Source: Thermoguttaceae bacterium (GTDB lineage: Bacteria; Planctomycetota; Planctomycetia; Pirellulales; Thermoguttaceae). Taken from it: a DNA stretch of 43,560 nt. The notes below the pieces were generated by a model. The model did no database searches, was not told the origin of the DNA, and was given only the letters and a program-made list of their open reading frames with translations. Shown piece by piece: positions 34,830 to 43,270 of this stretch (position 1 is the stretch's first letter; every line of letters begins with the position of its first letter). The position numbers were made by a program, and so were the translations under genes. Location: positions 1 to 43,560 of the forward strand of contig JAGBDN010000097.1 of assembly GCA_017937485.1 (NCBI GenBank). Direction: 5' to 3'.

Positions 34830-35588
34830 ATGAAACCGAACGTATTGATTTTGAGAGCGCCCGGCACGAACTGCGATTACGAAACCGCTTACGCGTTTGA
34901 ATTGGCCGGCGCGACGACCGAGCGGATTCACGTCAACCGCCTTCTGGAAGATCCGTCGATCATCGACCGCTTCCAAATTATGTGCTTCCCGGGCGGCTTC
35001 AGTTACGGCGACGACGTCGCGGCGGGCCGAGTTCTCGCCTCGAAGATTCGTCTGCGCCTTTTCGACGCGGTCAGCCGTTTTAAGGACGCCGACAAACTCG
35101 TTTTGGGGATTTGCAACGGGTTCCAAATCTTGATCAAGAGCGGAATCCTCGTCGCGGACGACGAAATCGGCGCCCCGGCGACCCTCACTTGGAACGACAG
35201 CGGCGTTTACGTCGACCGTTGGGCGCATCTTGAAGTCAAGAGCGACAAGTGCGTTTTCCTTCGCGGCGTCGACAAGATGTACCTCCCGATCGCGCACGCC
35301 GAAGGGAAGTTTATGGGACGCGACGCGGCGGTTCTCGACGCGCTCGAAGCGCAAGGTCGACTCGCGCTCCGATACGCGGCGGGGAACAACCCGAACGGCG
35401 CCGTTCGCGACGTCGCGGGCGTTTGCGACGAAACCGGGCGCGTTTTCGGCTTGATGCCGCACCCGGAACGCCACCTCGACAAAACGCAACGTCCGGACTG
35501 GACGCGTTATCAAAACGAGCCCGATTTCGCGACGAAAGTCGGCGACGGGTTCGCGATTTTCAAAAACGCCGTCGAATACTTCGCGTAA
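34830..35588 (+). CDS. purQ: FGAM synthase glutamine amidotransferase PurQ
   Basis: A 252-residue class I glutaminase that provides ammonia to PurL. The catalytic triad is visible: Cys95 in VLGICNGFQ, His211 and Glu213 in MPHPERH. The N-terminus RAPGTNCDYETAYAFELAG and FPGGFSYGDDVAAGRVLA are typical of the family, and the length is normal. It starts 192 bases after purL on the same strand; a hairpin and an AT-rich spacer lie between, so it may be partly independently transcribed. Like purL it uses C-ending codons. A strong terminator follows. Confidence 0.95.
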   Translation: MKPNVLILRAPGTNCDYETAYAFELAGATTERIHVNRLLEDPSIIDRFQIMCFPGGFSYGDDVAAGRVLASKIRLRLFDAVSRFKDADKLVLGICNGFQILIKSGILVADDEIGAPATLTWNDSGVYVDRWAHLEVKSDKCVFLRGVDKMYLPIAHAEGKFMGRDAAVLDALEAQGRLALRYAAGNNPNGAVRDVAGVCDETGRVFGLMPHPERHLDKTQRPDWTRYQNEPDFATKVGDGFAIFKNAVEYFA

Positions 35589-35643
35589 TTCGACGAGCGG
35601 AAGCGGCGAGCGCGTCTTGACCGGGCGCGTTTGCCGTCGGGCG

Positions 35644-35675
35644 AAACGTTCCGGCGTCGGCGTCGGAACGTTTTA
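35644..35675 (+). terminator. Terminator of purQ
   Basis: AAACGTTCCG (35644-35653) and CGGAACGTTT (35664-35673) form a perfect stem around the loop GCGTCGGCGT, followed by T residues. The loop is identical to that of the hairpin at 26476-26523. Confidence 0.8.
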
Positions 35676-35689
35676 TCGCCGATTTTAAC

Positions 35690-35715
35690 GCTTCGGCGGA
35701 TTTTAACGCCGAAGC
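35690..35715. promoter_or_regulatory. Perfect hairpin in the leader of the HD gene
   Basis: GCTTCGGCG (35690-35698) and CGCCGAAGC (35707-35715) around GATTTTAA, 40 bases before the next start. Its role is unknown. Confidence 0.4.
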
Positions 35716-35755
35716 GAACGCTTGGACTTTGCAACTTGGAACGGAAGACGAACGG

Positions 35756-36772
35756 ATGAGATTGCCCGAGGAACGCTCGGAACGAAACGACGGACGAAAC
35801 GCCGAACGACGCGACGCGGCGAACGGCGGCGAACGGCCCGGCGCGTTCGGCGCGAACGCCGACGGACGAAATCGTTATCGGCGTCGACGTTTCAAGGGGC
35901 GCGACGCCGCGACGACGGGGGAACGACGAGGCGAGCGCGGAGGAAATAAGGGCGAAACCGGCAAAAACGAGCGATTCGAACGCGGGAATCGACCCGTCGG
36001 AAATCGGCGGTCGTTCGAACGAAACGAACGGAACGGAAGAGGCGAGAAAAACGGGCCGAATCGCGACGGTTTGACTCGAGATTTCGGCGCGTCGGCGGTT
36101 CGGTTTGCGCAAATTGACGAAGACCGACTTCTTGAAAAGTTGCAAGCGAAAACGCCGTCGGCGGCGTTGGTTCTCGAAGCGCGTTCGGTCGATTGGGCGG
36201 CCGTCGAAGAGATTTTCGCCGAATGGGTCGAACCGATGAAAGCGTCGCCGCAAAACTCCGACCATCACGCCGAAGGGGACGTTTGGACGCACACAAAAAT
36301 GGTTTGCGAAACGTTAATCGGCCTTCCGGAGTGGTCGACGTTGACGCCGACGCGTCGCGCGCTGACGTTTTTGGCGGCGCTTTGGCACGACGTCGGAAAA
36401 CCGCGCTGCGTTCGGTACCGCAACGGGCGAGTAACGACGCCGAAACACGGGCCCAAGGGCGCTTCGGTCGCGCGGCGGCTCTTGATCGAGAAGTGCGGGT
36501 ACGACGGCGACGCCGATTTGGTCGAATTCCGCGAGCAGATTTGCTGTTTGGTCGAGAATCATACGAAACCGCGTTGTTTCCGCGATTTTTACTGCAAAAA
36601 CGAGGAGCTGGAGCGGGTCGCGTCGCGCACGTCTTGCGATTGGTTGGCGCTGATTTCCGAAGCGGACGTGAAGGGCCGGCTCGGCGTTTCGCCCGGTTCG
36701 CGGTTGGCGAAAATCGAATTCTTTAGACGTTTTGCGCGTCGGCGTCTTGCGAACGGCGGCGCGAACGAATGA
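35756..36772 (+). CDS. HD-domain protein with Arg/Gly/Asn-rich N-terminus
   Basis: A 338-residue protein. Residues 1-105 are almost only Arg, Gly, Asn, Glu and Asp (RRRRFKGRD, ERRGERGGNKG), a disordered basic tail of the kind that binds RNA. Residues 140-310 are an HD domain: HHAEGDVWTHTKMVCETL, FLAALWHDVGKP with the HD pair, then LVENHTKP; the layout resembles the HD domain of bacterial CCA-adding enzymes and related phosphohydrolases. Substrate unknown. GGAAG about nine bases before the ATG at 35756 supports the start; a TTG at 35729 is possible. It follows purQ but behind a terminator, so it is probably a separate unit. Confidence 0.8.
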   Translation: MRLPEERSERNDGRNAERRDAANGGERPGAFGANADGRNRYRRRRFKGRDAATTGERRGERGGNKGETGKNERFERGNRPVGNRRSFERNERNGRGEKNGPNRDGLTRDFGASAVRFAQIDEDRLLEKLQAKTPSAALVLEARSVDWAAVEEIFAEWVEPMKASPQNSDHHAEGDVWTHTKMVCETLIGLPEWSTLTPTRRALTFLAALWHDVGKPRCVRYRNGRVTTPKHGPKGASVARRLLIEKCGYDGDADLVEFREQICCLVENHTKPRCFRDFYCKNEELERVASRTSCDWLALISEADVKGRLGVSPGSRLAKIEFFRRFARRRLANGGANE

Positions 36773-36863
36773 CGTTCGGCGGTCGAGTCGAAAAGAAAAG
36801 CGAACCGTCGTCGGCGCGACGTTTTAACGGGCGTTGACACGCCGCGCGCAACTTTTCTTTTGC

Positions 36864-36896
36864 GGCTCGCGTCGTCGGAAATCGGCGACGCGAGCC
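36864..36896. terminator. Hairpin between convergent genes
   Basis: GGCTCGCGTCG (36864-36874) pairs with CGACGCGAGCC (36886-36896). T runs are not immediately adjacent on either strand, so termination is likely but not certain. Confidence 0.45.
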
Positions 36897-36921
36897 GAAC
36901 GGAATCTTGGATTTTGTTTCT

Positions 36922-38406
36922 TTAATTGATTTGGCCGACCGGTTTTCCTTCGGTCGTCTCGAAGTAATCGGCGCAAGCGGCGGCGAAGCGGTCGAGGAAC
37001 GCTCGCGCTTCGTCGTCGGTTAAATAGCGCGGGTCGAAACGGAAGCCGAACGTTAGCCGTTCGCCGTAAGTGAGCGCGGCGACCGAAATCGGCGAGCGAT
37101 TGCGAATCGGCGGCGCGTTTTCGATCGCGTCGAGCGTCAAATCGCCGACGCGAATTCGGCCGTCGGCGTCGCGGTCGAGCGGAACGTCGAGGCAGGCGCG
37201 CCCGATATTCGAAAAAGTCGCCGTCGCCCGGCATTGGTTCGAGCGCAAAAAGAGGGAAAGGTCGCCGCCGACGAGACGCGCAAGGAAATCGCCGGTCTTA
37301 AGAACCAAGTCGAGAAAATGCTTTTGGTCGCGTTGTTTGACGACGTTCATTTTGCGTCGCGTCGCTTTCAGGAGGCGGCGCGGATTCCGGCGAGCGGAAC
37401 GACCGAAATCGACGAAAGTCATCGTAACGACGTTGCAAGCGGGCGACGCGAAATGATTTTGGTTGCGTAAATTGATCGGGGTCGCGATTCGCGTTCGACC
37501 GCCGAGATTTTCGCCGCGCTTTCGTCGAATTTCGTCGAGCGACCAAACGAACGCGGAGAGGGCCAAGTCGTTGACGGTGATTCCGAGCCGTTTCGCCGTC
37601 GCGATGCAACGTCGCGTTTCGTCGACGCTTAGCGCGGTCGTCAGCAGGTCGGGGCGGCGACGGATTTCGTCGACGTCGGCGTCGAACGGTTCGATTTCGG
37701 GCGCGTCGGCAAGCGGCGCAAAAGCGCGCGGACGTCCGAAGAGGAAGCGAAGCGTCGACGCCGTCGTGTGAAGATAGTTAAGGCAGTAGCTTTTTAACGT
37801 CAAACCGAATTGACCGCGGCGGCGCAACGCGTCGAAATCAAGCGGACGACGTTCGAGATCGGGCGGAACGGCGCCGACGAGCGCCGCGTATTCGACGAGC
37901 GCGTCGGCGATAAACGACTTCAAGCCGGTTCCGTCCGAAGTCGCGTGATGGCAACGGAAAACGACGTCGGCGGAAACGTCGTCCCAAATAACGGTCGTTC
38001 GGAGACCCGGGGCGCGGTCAAGGCGGAAGGGGCGAACGGTTTCGAAAAAGTCGGTTCCGTCGGCGCCGGGAACGGTTTCGCGTCGCGCTTCGACGAAATC
38101 GAGCGGCGCGTCGTCCGGAACCCAACAACGGCGACGGCCGATTTTTTCGACGCGGCAAGCGAAGAGCGGGTGTCGGCGAACCGCGAGTTCCAACGCTTGG
38201 CGAAAACGTTCGACGTCGAGACGACCGCTGAAACGGAGGCGGCAAACGATCGCCGTCGGGTACGTCGCCGAATAGTCGAGGAACATATAGTCTTCGAAAA
38301 CGGTTAGCGGCGCGGGAAAAAAGGGCGCGACGGCGGTTTCGGCTCCCGATTCGGCGAAGGAAACGGTTTCGTCGGTCGAGGATTGGACGCGGGAAAAGGT
38401 CGACAT
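36922..38406 (-). CDS. Stand-alone condensation-domain acyltransferase-like protein
   Basis: A 494-residue member of the condensation/CAT superfamily (NRPS condensation domains, PapA-type and wax-ester/alcohol acyltransferases). The catalytic HHxxxDG motif is present as CHHATSDGTGLKSF near residues 151-164. The start (FPAPLTVFEDYMFLD), RRHPLFACRVE and the later DLALSAFVWSL and RIATPINLRNQ fit acyltransferase members acting without a carrier-protein assembly line. It would join an acyl group to an alcohol or amine; substrates are unknown. No NRPS/PKS modules are nearby; two ANL ligases lie within 20 kb, but no operon connects them. It stands alone on the minus strand with no clear Shine-Dalgarno. 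Confidence 0.82.
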   Translation of the reverse strand: MSTFSRVQSSTDETVSFAESGAETAVAPFFPAPLTVFEDYMFLDYSATYPTAIVCRLRFSGRLDVERFRQALELAVRRHPLFACRVEKIGRRRCWVPDDAPLDFVEARRETVPGADGTDFFETVRPFRLDRAPGLRTTVIWDDVSADVVFRCHHATSDGTGLKSFIADALVEYAALVGAVPPDLERRPLDFDALRRRGQFGLTLKSYCLNYLHTTASTLRFLFGRPRAFAPLADAPEIEPFDADVDEIRRRPDLLTTALSVDETRRCIATAKRLGITVNDLALSAFVWSLDEIRRKRGENLGGRTRIATPINLRNQNHFASPACNVVTMTFVDFGRSARRNPRRLLKATRRKMNVVKQRDQKHFLDLVLKTGDFLARLVGGDLSLFLRSNQCRATATFSNIGRACLDVPLDRDADGRIRVGDLTLDAIENAPPIRNRSPISVAALTYGERLTFGFRFDPRYLTDDEARAFLDRFAAACADYFETTEGKPVGQIN

Positions 38407-38917
38407 AGGGCGTTGCGTTTTTAACGATAATGCGGGAAAGGAAAACGGCGCTCGTCGGCGCTCGACATTTCAAGCGAGCGTCGCGGCTTAACGGACGAGG
38501 CGATCGGGTCGACGCAAAGGGAGAACGGCGACGCGTAAAATCGTTATTAATATCGGTTTTTTCGCGTCGGCGACGTTTGATTTGCGGCAAATTTTACGTT
38601 CTTTGGATTTTATCGTTTTTGCCGGGCGGGCGGCGCGGAGAGCGTCGACGGTTTTAGGGATTGTAGCGATTTTAGACGGCGGAACGCGCGACGAATGGAG
38701 AAACGGGAGGATTTCGGGGGAAATAGATAATTTTGGAGGTTTTTCGGAAAAAAACGTTTTTTTCGCTTGACGCGACGAACGATTTGCGTTATTCTCCAAC
38801 CGCTTTAAGAATCGTTTCCGGTTTGCGGCGCGTCTCGGCGAAAAACGCGAATTTTGCTCGTCGACCGTCCCGACGCGCGGCGTCCGAGAAACGCGCCGTT
38901 TTTTGAGTCGATTTGCA
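38407..38917. other. Divergent intergenic region
   Basis: About 510 bases between the condensation-domain gene and the aminotransferase gene. It contains the aminotransferase promoter (38767-38795) and an AT-rich stretch near 38535-38610. No gene is supported. Confidence 0.5.
38767..38795 (+). promoter_or_regulatory. Promoter of the DegT-type aminotransferase gene
   Basis: TTGACG (38767-38772), 17-base spacer, TATTCT (38790-38795), about 115 bases before the start codon. Confidence 0.55.
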
Positions 38918-40087
38918 ATGAAAGGTTTGCTCGTGTCCGCTCCCGTCGCCTCCGTTCCGTTGTTGGATTTGAAACGTCAATACGCCGAATTGGGCGACGC
39001 GATGAACGCCGCGCTTTTGAACGTCAACGAAAGCGGAATGTTCATTCTCGGCCCGGAAGTGAAGAAGCTCGAAGAAAATATCGCGAAATATTCGCGGACG
39101 AACTTCGCGATCGGGTGCGCCTCCGGGAGCGACGCGCTTCTTTTGGCGTTGATGGCGGCCGACGTCGCGCCGGGGGACGAAGTGATCGTTCCGTCCTTCA
39201 CCTTCTTCGCGACCGCCAGCTGCGTTCCGCGCGTCGGCGCAACCCCGGTTTTCGCCGATATTGAGCCGACGACTTGGAATCTCGACCCGAAAGAAGTCGA
39301 AGCGAAAATCACCGAGAAAACGCGGGCGATTATCGTTGTTCACCTCTTCGGTCAAGCGGCGGATATGCCGGCGTTCCAAGCGATCGTCAAGCGCGCCGAA
39401 GAGCGTTTCGGCCGCAAAGTTTACCTGATCGAAGACTCCTGCCAAGCGATCGGCGCGGAGCTGGACGGCGTTTCGGTCGGGAACTGGGGCGATATGTCCT
39501 GCTTGAGCTTTTATCCGACGAAAAACCTCGGCGGCGCCGGGGACGGCGGGATGGTCGTTTGCAACGACGAAGCGTTGGCCGCTCGCGTTAAACTGTTGCG
39601 AGCGCACGGAATGGAGCCGCGCTACTATCACAAGGAAATCGGGATTAATAGCCGTCTCGACTCTTACCAAGCGGCGATTTTGAACGTCAAGTTACCTTAT
39701 CTCGACGCTTGGACGGAGGCGCGCGGGAAGAACGCCGAACGGTACGACGCGCTTTTCGCCGACGCCGGACTCGACGGATTTATCGCGACGCCGAAAAAAG
39801 TCGGGAACCGTCGGCACGTTTGGAATCAGTACGTTATTCGCGTTTTTAACGGCAAGCGGGACGAATTGCGCGCCTTCTTGACGGAAAAGAAAATTGGGAC
39901 GGATATTTATTATCCGCTCGGGTTGCACGAGCAAGAATGCTTCGCTTATCTCGGGTACAAAGCGGACGACCTGCCGGAAACGCGCAAAGCCGCCGCCGAA
40001 GTCCTCGCGCTCCCGATTTTCCCGGAATTGCGACCGGAAGAACAAGAATATTTGGTCGCCGCCGTTCGCGAGTTTTTTGGCAAATAA
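38918..40087 (+). CDS. DegT/DnrJ/EryC1/StrS-type sugar aminotransferase
   Basis: A 389-residue PLP enzyme that puts an amino group on a nucleotide-linked keto-sugar, for surface glycans or secondary metabolites. Landmarks: VPLLDLKRQYAEL at the start, CASGSDALLLAL (phosphate binding), PSFTFFATA, the PLP-ring Asp173 in IEDSCQAIGA, the Schiff-base Lys202 in SFYPTKNLGGAGDGGM, and IGINSRLDSYQAAIL. The length is typical. ATG 38918 is used because the preceding TTG has no ribosome site; a GTG at 38933 is also possible. It fits the surface-polysaccharide theme of the window, but its sugar pathway partners are elsewhere. It has its own promoter and terminator. Confidence 0.92.
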   Translation: MKGLLVSAPVASVPLLDLKRQYAELGDAMNAALLNVNESGMFILGPEVKKLEENIAKYSRTNFAIGCASGSDALLLALMAADVAPGDEVIVPSFTFFATASCVPRVGATPVFADIEPTTWNLDPKEVEAKITEKTRAIIVVHLFGQAADMPAFQAIVKRAEERFGRKVYLIEDSCQAIGAELDGVSVGNWGDMSCLSFYPTKNLGGAGDGGMVVCNDEALAARVKLLRAHGMEPRYYHKEIGINSRLDSYQAAILNVKLPYLDAWTEARGKNAERYDALFADAGLDGFIATPKKVGNRRHVWNQYVIRVFNGKRDELRAFLTEKKIGTDIYYPLGLHEQECFAYLGYKADDLPETRKAAAEVLALPIFPELRPEEQEYLVAAVREFFGK

Positions 40088-40115
40088 AAGATTGAGCGTA
40101 AAAATTTAACGATTG

Positions 40116-40170
40116 AAACGGTTTTAGCGTCGCGTCGCTTGACGGCGGACGCTGGAACCGTTTGTTTTTT
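40116..40170 (+). terminator. Terminator of the aminotransferase gene
   Basis: AAACGGTT (40116-40123) pairs with AACCGTTT (40156-40163), an inner AGCGTC/GACGCT stem extends it, and G plus six T residues follow. Confidence 0.8.
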
Positions 40171-40342
40171 AGGTCGCCGGCCGTTAAAATTGTTTTAAAC
40201 GCGATTTTAGAAAAAATCGTTAAAATTTGATTTCGCGCCGGTCGATATTCTTGAAGAGAGGCGCGTTTCCGTCGAAAGTGAAGCGGAGCGCGCTCGTCTT
40301 ATCCTTGTTTTTCGCTTTTCCGACGCAAAAGGACCGACCGCG

Positions 40343-41851
40343 ATGACGCAAGAAAACGACGCCGCCGACCGCGCGCAAAATATTAACGACGCTTCCGAAG
40401 AAACGACCGCCGCCGCCAACGAATCGTTCGCGCAAGATTGGTTGGACGCGGAAGAGAAAGAACGCGCCGAGCAAAGGAGCGTCGCGTCGCGTCCGCGGTT
40501 TGTCGCGACGACGCCCGATTGGTCGACTTTTAGCGAGTCGCGCGACGAAAGAAAACGCGTCGGAAGTTGGCGCGACGCGTTGCGCGACGGGAAGTTGCGG
40601 ACGACCGGCGTCGCGTTAGCGGCGTTTGGGCTGGGTTTTTTCTGCGCGGCGGGAATCTGGCGCGGCGAGGCGGCGGAGCGAAACGCGACCGACGTCGCGG
40701 CGGTCGATGCGCAAGTCGACGCCGAAAACGCCGCGTCGTTGGAGAGCGGTTTCGGCGAGTTCGACGACGACTCGTTGGCTTCGATCGACGCGTCGACTTT
40801 GCGAAGCGTTCCCGAAACGACGAGCGTCGATTTCATTTCGCAAGCGCAAGGGGGCGCGGCGAACGGCGGCTTGACCGCGAGCGTTAACGATTGGGCGAAT
40901 AACGTCGGAACGGCCGATTTTGCCGGTTCGACGGCGGCGCAAGAACCGACGGCGAACGCGGGCGGGGACGATTCGAGCTGGCGGCGCGGCGTCGATTTTC
41001 AACGCGAGTTGACGGCGCCGGTCGACTCGACCGCGCAAGTCGACAGTTTTCCGACTTGGAACGATCTCGGCGCGAATTTGCCGACGGTCGCCGACGTTTT
41101 GAACGCTCCGATTGAATCGGCTCCGGCGGCGAACGTCGCGGCGAACGGCTATTCTCCGAGCGAAAACGCGGTCGTCGCGCAAAATTCCGCCCCTTTCTCT
41201 TCTCCGGTCGCCGGGGAAAACACCGGTTATGCCGCTTATAACGGAAGCGCGGGTTATCAAGGAGAGAACGCGGTAAATTCGAACGTCGCGGCGCCGCAAT
41301 TAGCTGGAAATTCGCAAAATTCCGGTTATAATCAAACTAACGGCTCCGAAAATTTTGCCGGTTGGCCGACGACCGTTTCGGTTCCTGCGTCGAATTTCGC
41401 GTCGGTCGCTCCGGGCAATTCGTCGACCGCTCCGGTTCCTGCGCCGAATTTTGCGTCGGTCGCGCCGAGCAATTCGCCGACGGCTCCGGCTTCCGCGTCG
41501 AATTTTGCGTCGGTCGCACCGGGCAATTCGTCGACCGCTCCGGTTTCGGCGTCGAATTTTGCGTCGGTCGCGCCGGGCAATTCGTCGACCGCTCCGGTTT
41601 CGGCGTCGAATTTTGCGTCGGTCGCTCCGGGCAATTCGTCGACCGCTCCGGTTCCAGCGCCGAATTTTGCGTCGGTCGCTCCGGGGAATTCGCCGACGGC
41701 TCCGGCTTCCGCGCCGAATTTTGCGTCGGTCGCTCCGGGCAATTCGCCGACCGCTCCGGCTCCGCGGGCGATGGTCGCGCAAGTTCCGAGCGAAAACGCG
41801 TCCGTTCCGGCGGCGAACGTTCCGGCGACCAACCCGAATTTGCGTTGGTAG
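40343..41851 (+). CDS. Single-pass membrane protein with seven 18-residue repeats
   Basis: A 502-residue protein without a recognised domain. Residues 1-85 are charged; residues 88-110 (TTGVALAAFGLGFFCAAGIW) form one membrane segment, placing the long C-terminal part outside the cytoplasm if the positive-inside rule holds. Residues 115-345 are Ala/Asn/Ser-rich low complexity. Residues 347-472 are seven tandem copies of an 18-residue unit around NFASVAPGNSSTAP, then a tail ending NPNLRW. The composition suggests a flexible periplasmic or surface spacer. The ATG is preceded by a weak GGA. It lies between the aminotransferase and the sialidase with separate terminators, so no operon. Confidence 0.78.
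   Translation: MTQENDAADRAQNINDASEETTAAANESFAQDWLDAEEKERAEQRSVASRPRFVATTPDWSTFSESRDERKRVGSWRDALRDGKLRTTGVALAAFGLGFFCAAGIWRGEAAERNATDVAAVDAQVDAENAASLESGFGEFDDDSLASIDASTLRSVPETTSVDFISQAQGGAANGGLTASVNDWANNVGTADFAGSTAAQEPTANAGGDDSSWRRGVDFQRELTAPVDSTAQVDSFPTWNDLGANLPTVADVLNAPIESAPAANVAANGYSPSENAVVAQNSAPFSSPVAGENTGYAAYNGSAGYQGENAVNSNVAAPQLAGNSQNSGYNQTNGSENFAGWPTTVSVPASNFASVAPGNSSTAPVPAPNFASVAPSNSPTAPASASNFASVAPGNSSTAPVSASNFASVAPGNSSTAPVSASNFASVAPGNSSTAPVPAPNFASVAPGNSPTAPASAPNFASVAPGNSPTAPAPRAMVAQVPSENASVPAANVPATNPNLRW
41381..41758 (+). repeat. Seven in-frame 54-bp coding repeats
   Basis: Exact 54-base period, units at 41381, 41435, 41489, 41543, 41597, 41651 and 41705. Differences are confined mainly to the first four and the middle codons (V/A-P/S-A-S/P and GNSS/GNSP/SNSP). 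Near identity in bases, including synonymous sites, points to recent duplication or gene conversion. Confidence 0.93.
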
Positions 41852-41894
41852 TCGAAAACGCGAAGCGTCGGCGGAACGCCGAGAATAAGCGTCG

Positions 41895-41922
41895 AGCGTC
41901 GCGAAACGTCGCGGCGCTTTTC
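41895..41922 (+). terminator. Terminator of the repeat-protein gene
   Basis: AGCGTCGCGA (41895-41904) pairs with TCGCGGCGCT (41909-41918) around AACG, followed by TTTC. Confidence 0.6.
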
Positions 41923-42018
41923 GGCGTTTCTTGACGGCGGCGGGGCCCGCGCAACATTAACGAATAAAAAGCGGCTCCGACGAGTCGCCAAACTGCGAGA
42001 ACGCGAAGGAACGAGACG

Positions 42019-43158
42019 ATGAAATATTCTTTAGCTTTATTTGCCGTCGGATACCTCGGGTTGATGGCGAATCTTTGGTTGATGGGAAACGACGCGCCGC
42101 AAGAAGCGCAAGTCGCGCCGCCGGTCGCGAAAACGGTCGTTCTTGAGCTGCCGTCCGGCGAAGGGAATCCGCGAAATAGCGAAGGCGCCTTCGTTCGGTT
42201 GGAAACGGGGGAAATCCTTTACGTTTATACGCATTATTACGGCGAATCCGGCGACGATCACGCGTCGGCGCGCTTGACGAGCCGCGTTTCGAAGGACGGC
42301 GGCGTTACCTGGTCGGAAGAGGACGAACTCGTTCTCGAAAACGAAGGGAAATTGAACGTGATGTCGGTTTCGCTCCTGCGCCTCCGCGACCGTTCGATCG
42401 CGCTCTTTTACTTGGTGAAGGAACACGCCGGAGACTGCCGCCCTTACGTTCGCTTCTCGTATGACGAAGGTAAGACGTGGAGCCAACGCGTTCAAATGAT
42501 CAACGAAGAGACGTACAACGTTCTCAACAACGACCGCATCGTTCAGCTGGCGAACGGGCGGCTTTTGGCGCCGATCGCTCGACACGCGTATCGCGGCGGC
42601 GACGTGTACAATTACGAGAGCAAAGCGACCGTTTTCTGTTTAATTTCCGACGACGGCGGGCGGCGTTGGAAGAAGAGCGAAATCGTTCCGAACGCGAAAA
42701 ACATTATGTACCAAGAGCCGGGCGTCGTCGAGTTGGCGGACGGGCGGCTCTTGATGACGTTGCGTAACGCGAGCGGACGGCAGTATTTCAGTTACTCGAC
42801 GGACGGCGGCGTTACTTGGAGCGATTCCGAACCGTCGCCGCTCGTTTCGCCGGCGTCGCCCGCGGTTATCAAGCGCGAACCGGGCGGGGACAACCTGATC
42901 GCCGTTTGGAACGAGTCGCCGAACGCGCGCAACCCGTTGACTGTTGGGATTTTATCGCCGGACGGCAAGACGATTTTGACGAAGAAAACGCTCGACCGCT
43001 CCGCCGAAGGCGAGTTGCGCGGGTTCTGTTATCCGGCGTTGCATTTCGTCGACCCGGAAACGTTCCTCGTCGGATATTGCTGCGGACGGTCGCCTTGGGG
43101 CCTGAACGCGTCGCGCGTTTCGCTCGTTCGCTTCGACGACTTGAAGCGGAACCAATGA
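42019..43158 (+). CDS. Secreted sialidase (exo-alpha-sialidase) family protein
   Basis: A 379-residue six-bladed beta-propeller of the sialidase type, whose characterised members release terminal sialic acids from glycans. A short N-terminal hydrophobic segment (MKYSLALFAVGYLGLMANLWLMG) is a signal peptide or anchor. Asp-box repeats are visible: SKDGGVTWS, SYDEGKTWS, SDDGGRRWK (degenerate) and STDGGVTWS. The flanking blocks NPRNSEGAFVRL, NVMSVSLLRL, VLNNDRIVQL and YQEPGVVEL match a well-populated bacterial sialidase-like family common in planctomycetes and Bacteroidetes; enzymatic specificity within it is mostly untested. AAGGAAC nine bases before the ATG supports the start. Transport or catabolism genes for sialic acid are not in the window. 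Confidence 0.88.
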   Translation: MKYSLALFAVGYLGLMANLWLMGNDAPQEAQVAPPVAKTVVLELPSGEGNPRNSEGAFVRLETGEILYVYTHYYGESGDDHASARLTSRVSKDGGVTWSEEDELVLENEGKLNVMSVSLLRLRDRSIALFYLVKEHAGDCRPYVRFSYDEGKTWSQRVQMINEETYNVLNNDRIVQLANGRLLAPIARHAYRGGDVYNYESKATVFCLISDDGGRRWKKSEIVPNAKNIMYQEPGVVELADGRLLMTLRNASGRQYFSYSTDGGVTWSDSEPSPLVSPASPAVIKREPGGDNLIAVWNESPNARNPLTVGILSPDGKTILTKKTLDRSAEGELRGFCYPALHFVDPETFLVGYCCGRSPWGLNASRVSLVRFDDLKRNQ

Positions 43159-43220
43159 TTATAATGTTTTAGACGTTTTTGACGATTAGTCGTTTTAAGA
43201 CGGTCGCGCAAAATGGAAAG

Positions 43221-43258
43221 CGCCGCGAATTGAGGAAAACTCGGTTCGCGGCGTTTTT
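43221..43258 (+). terminator. Terminator of the sialidase gene
   Basis: A 14-bp stem (43221-43234 with 43240-43253, two G.T pairs) around GAAAA, followed by TTTTT. Confidence 0.85.
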
Positions 43259-43270
43259 GCGTTTGGGCGG

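Noticed and set aside
41300..41991. Overlapping open frames on both strands through the 54-bp repeats
   Set aside because: The repeat period is a multiple of three, so all frames stay open; only the plus frame starting at 40343 has a membrane segment and extends beyond the repeats.
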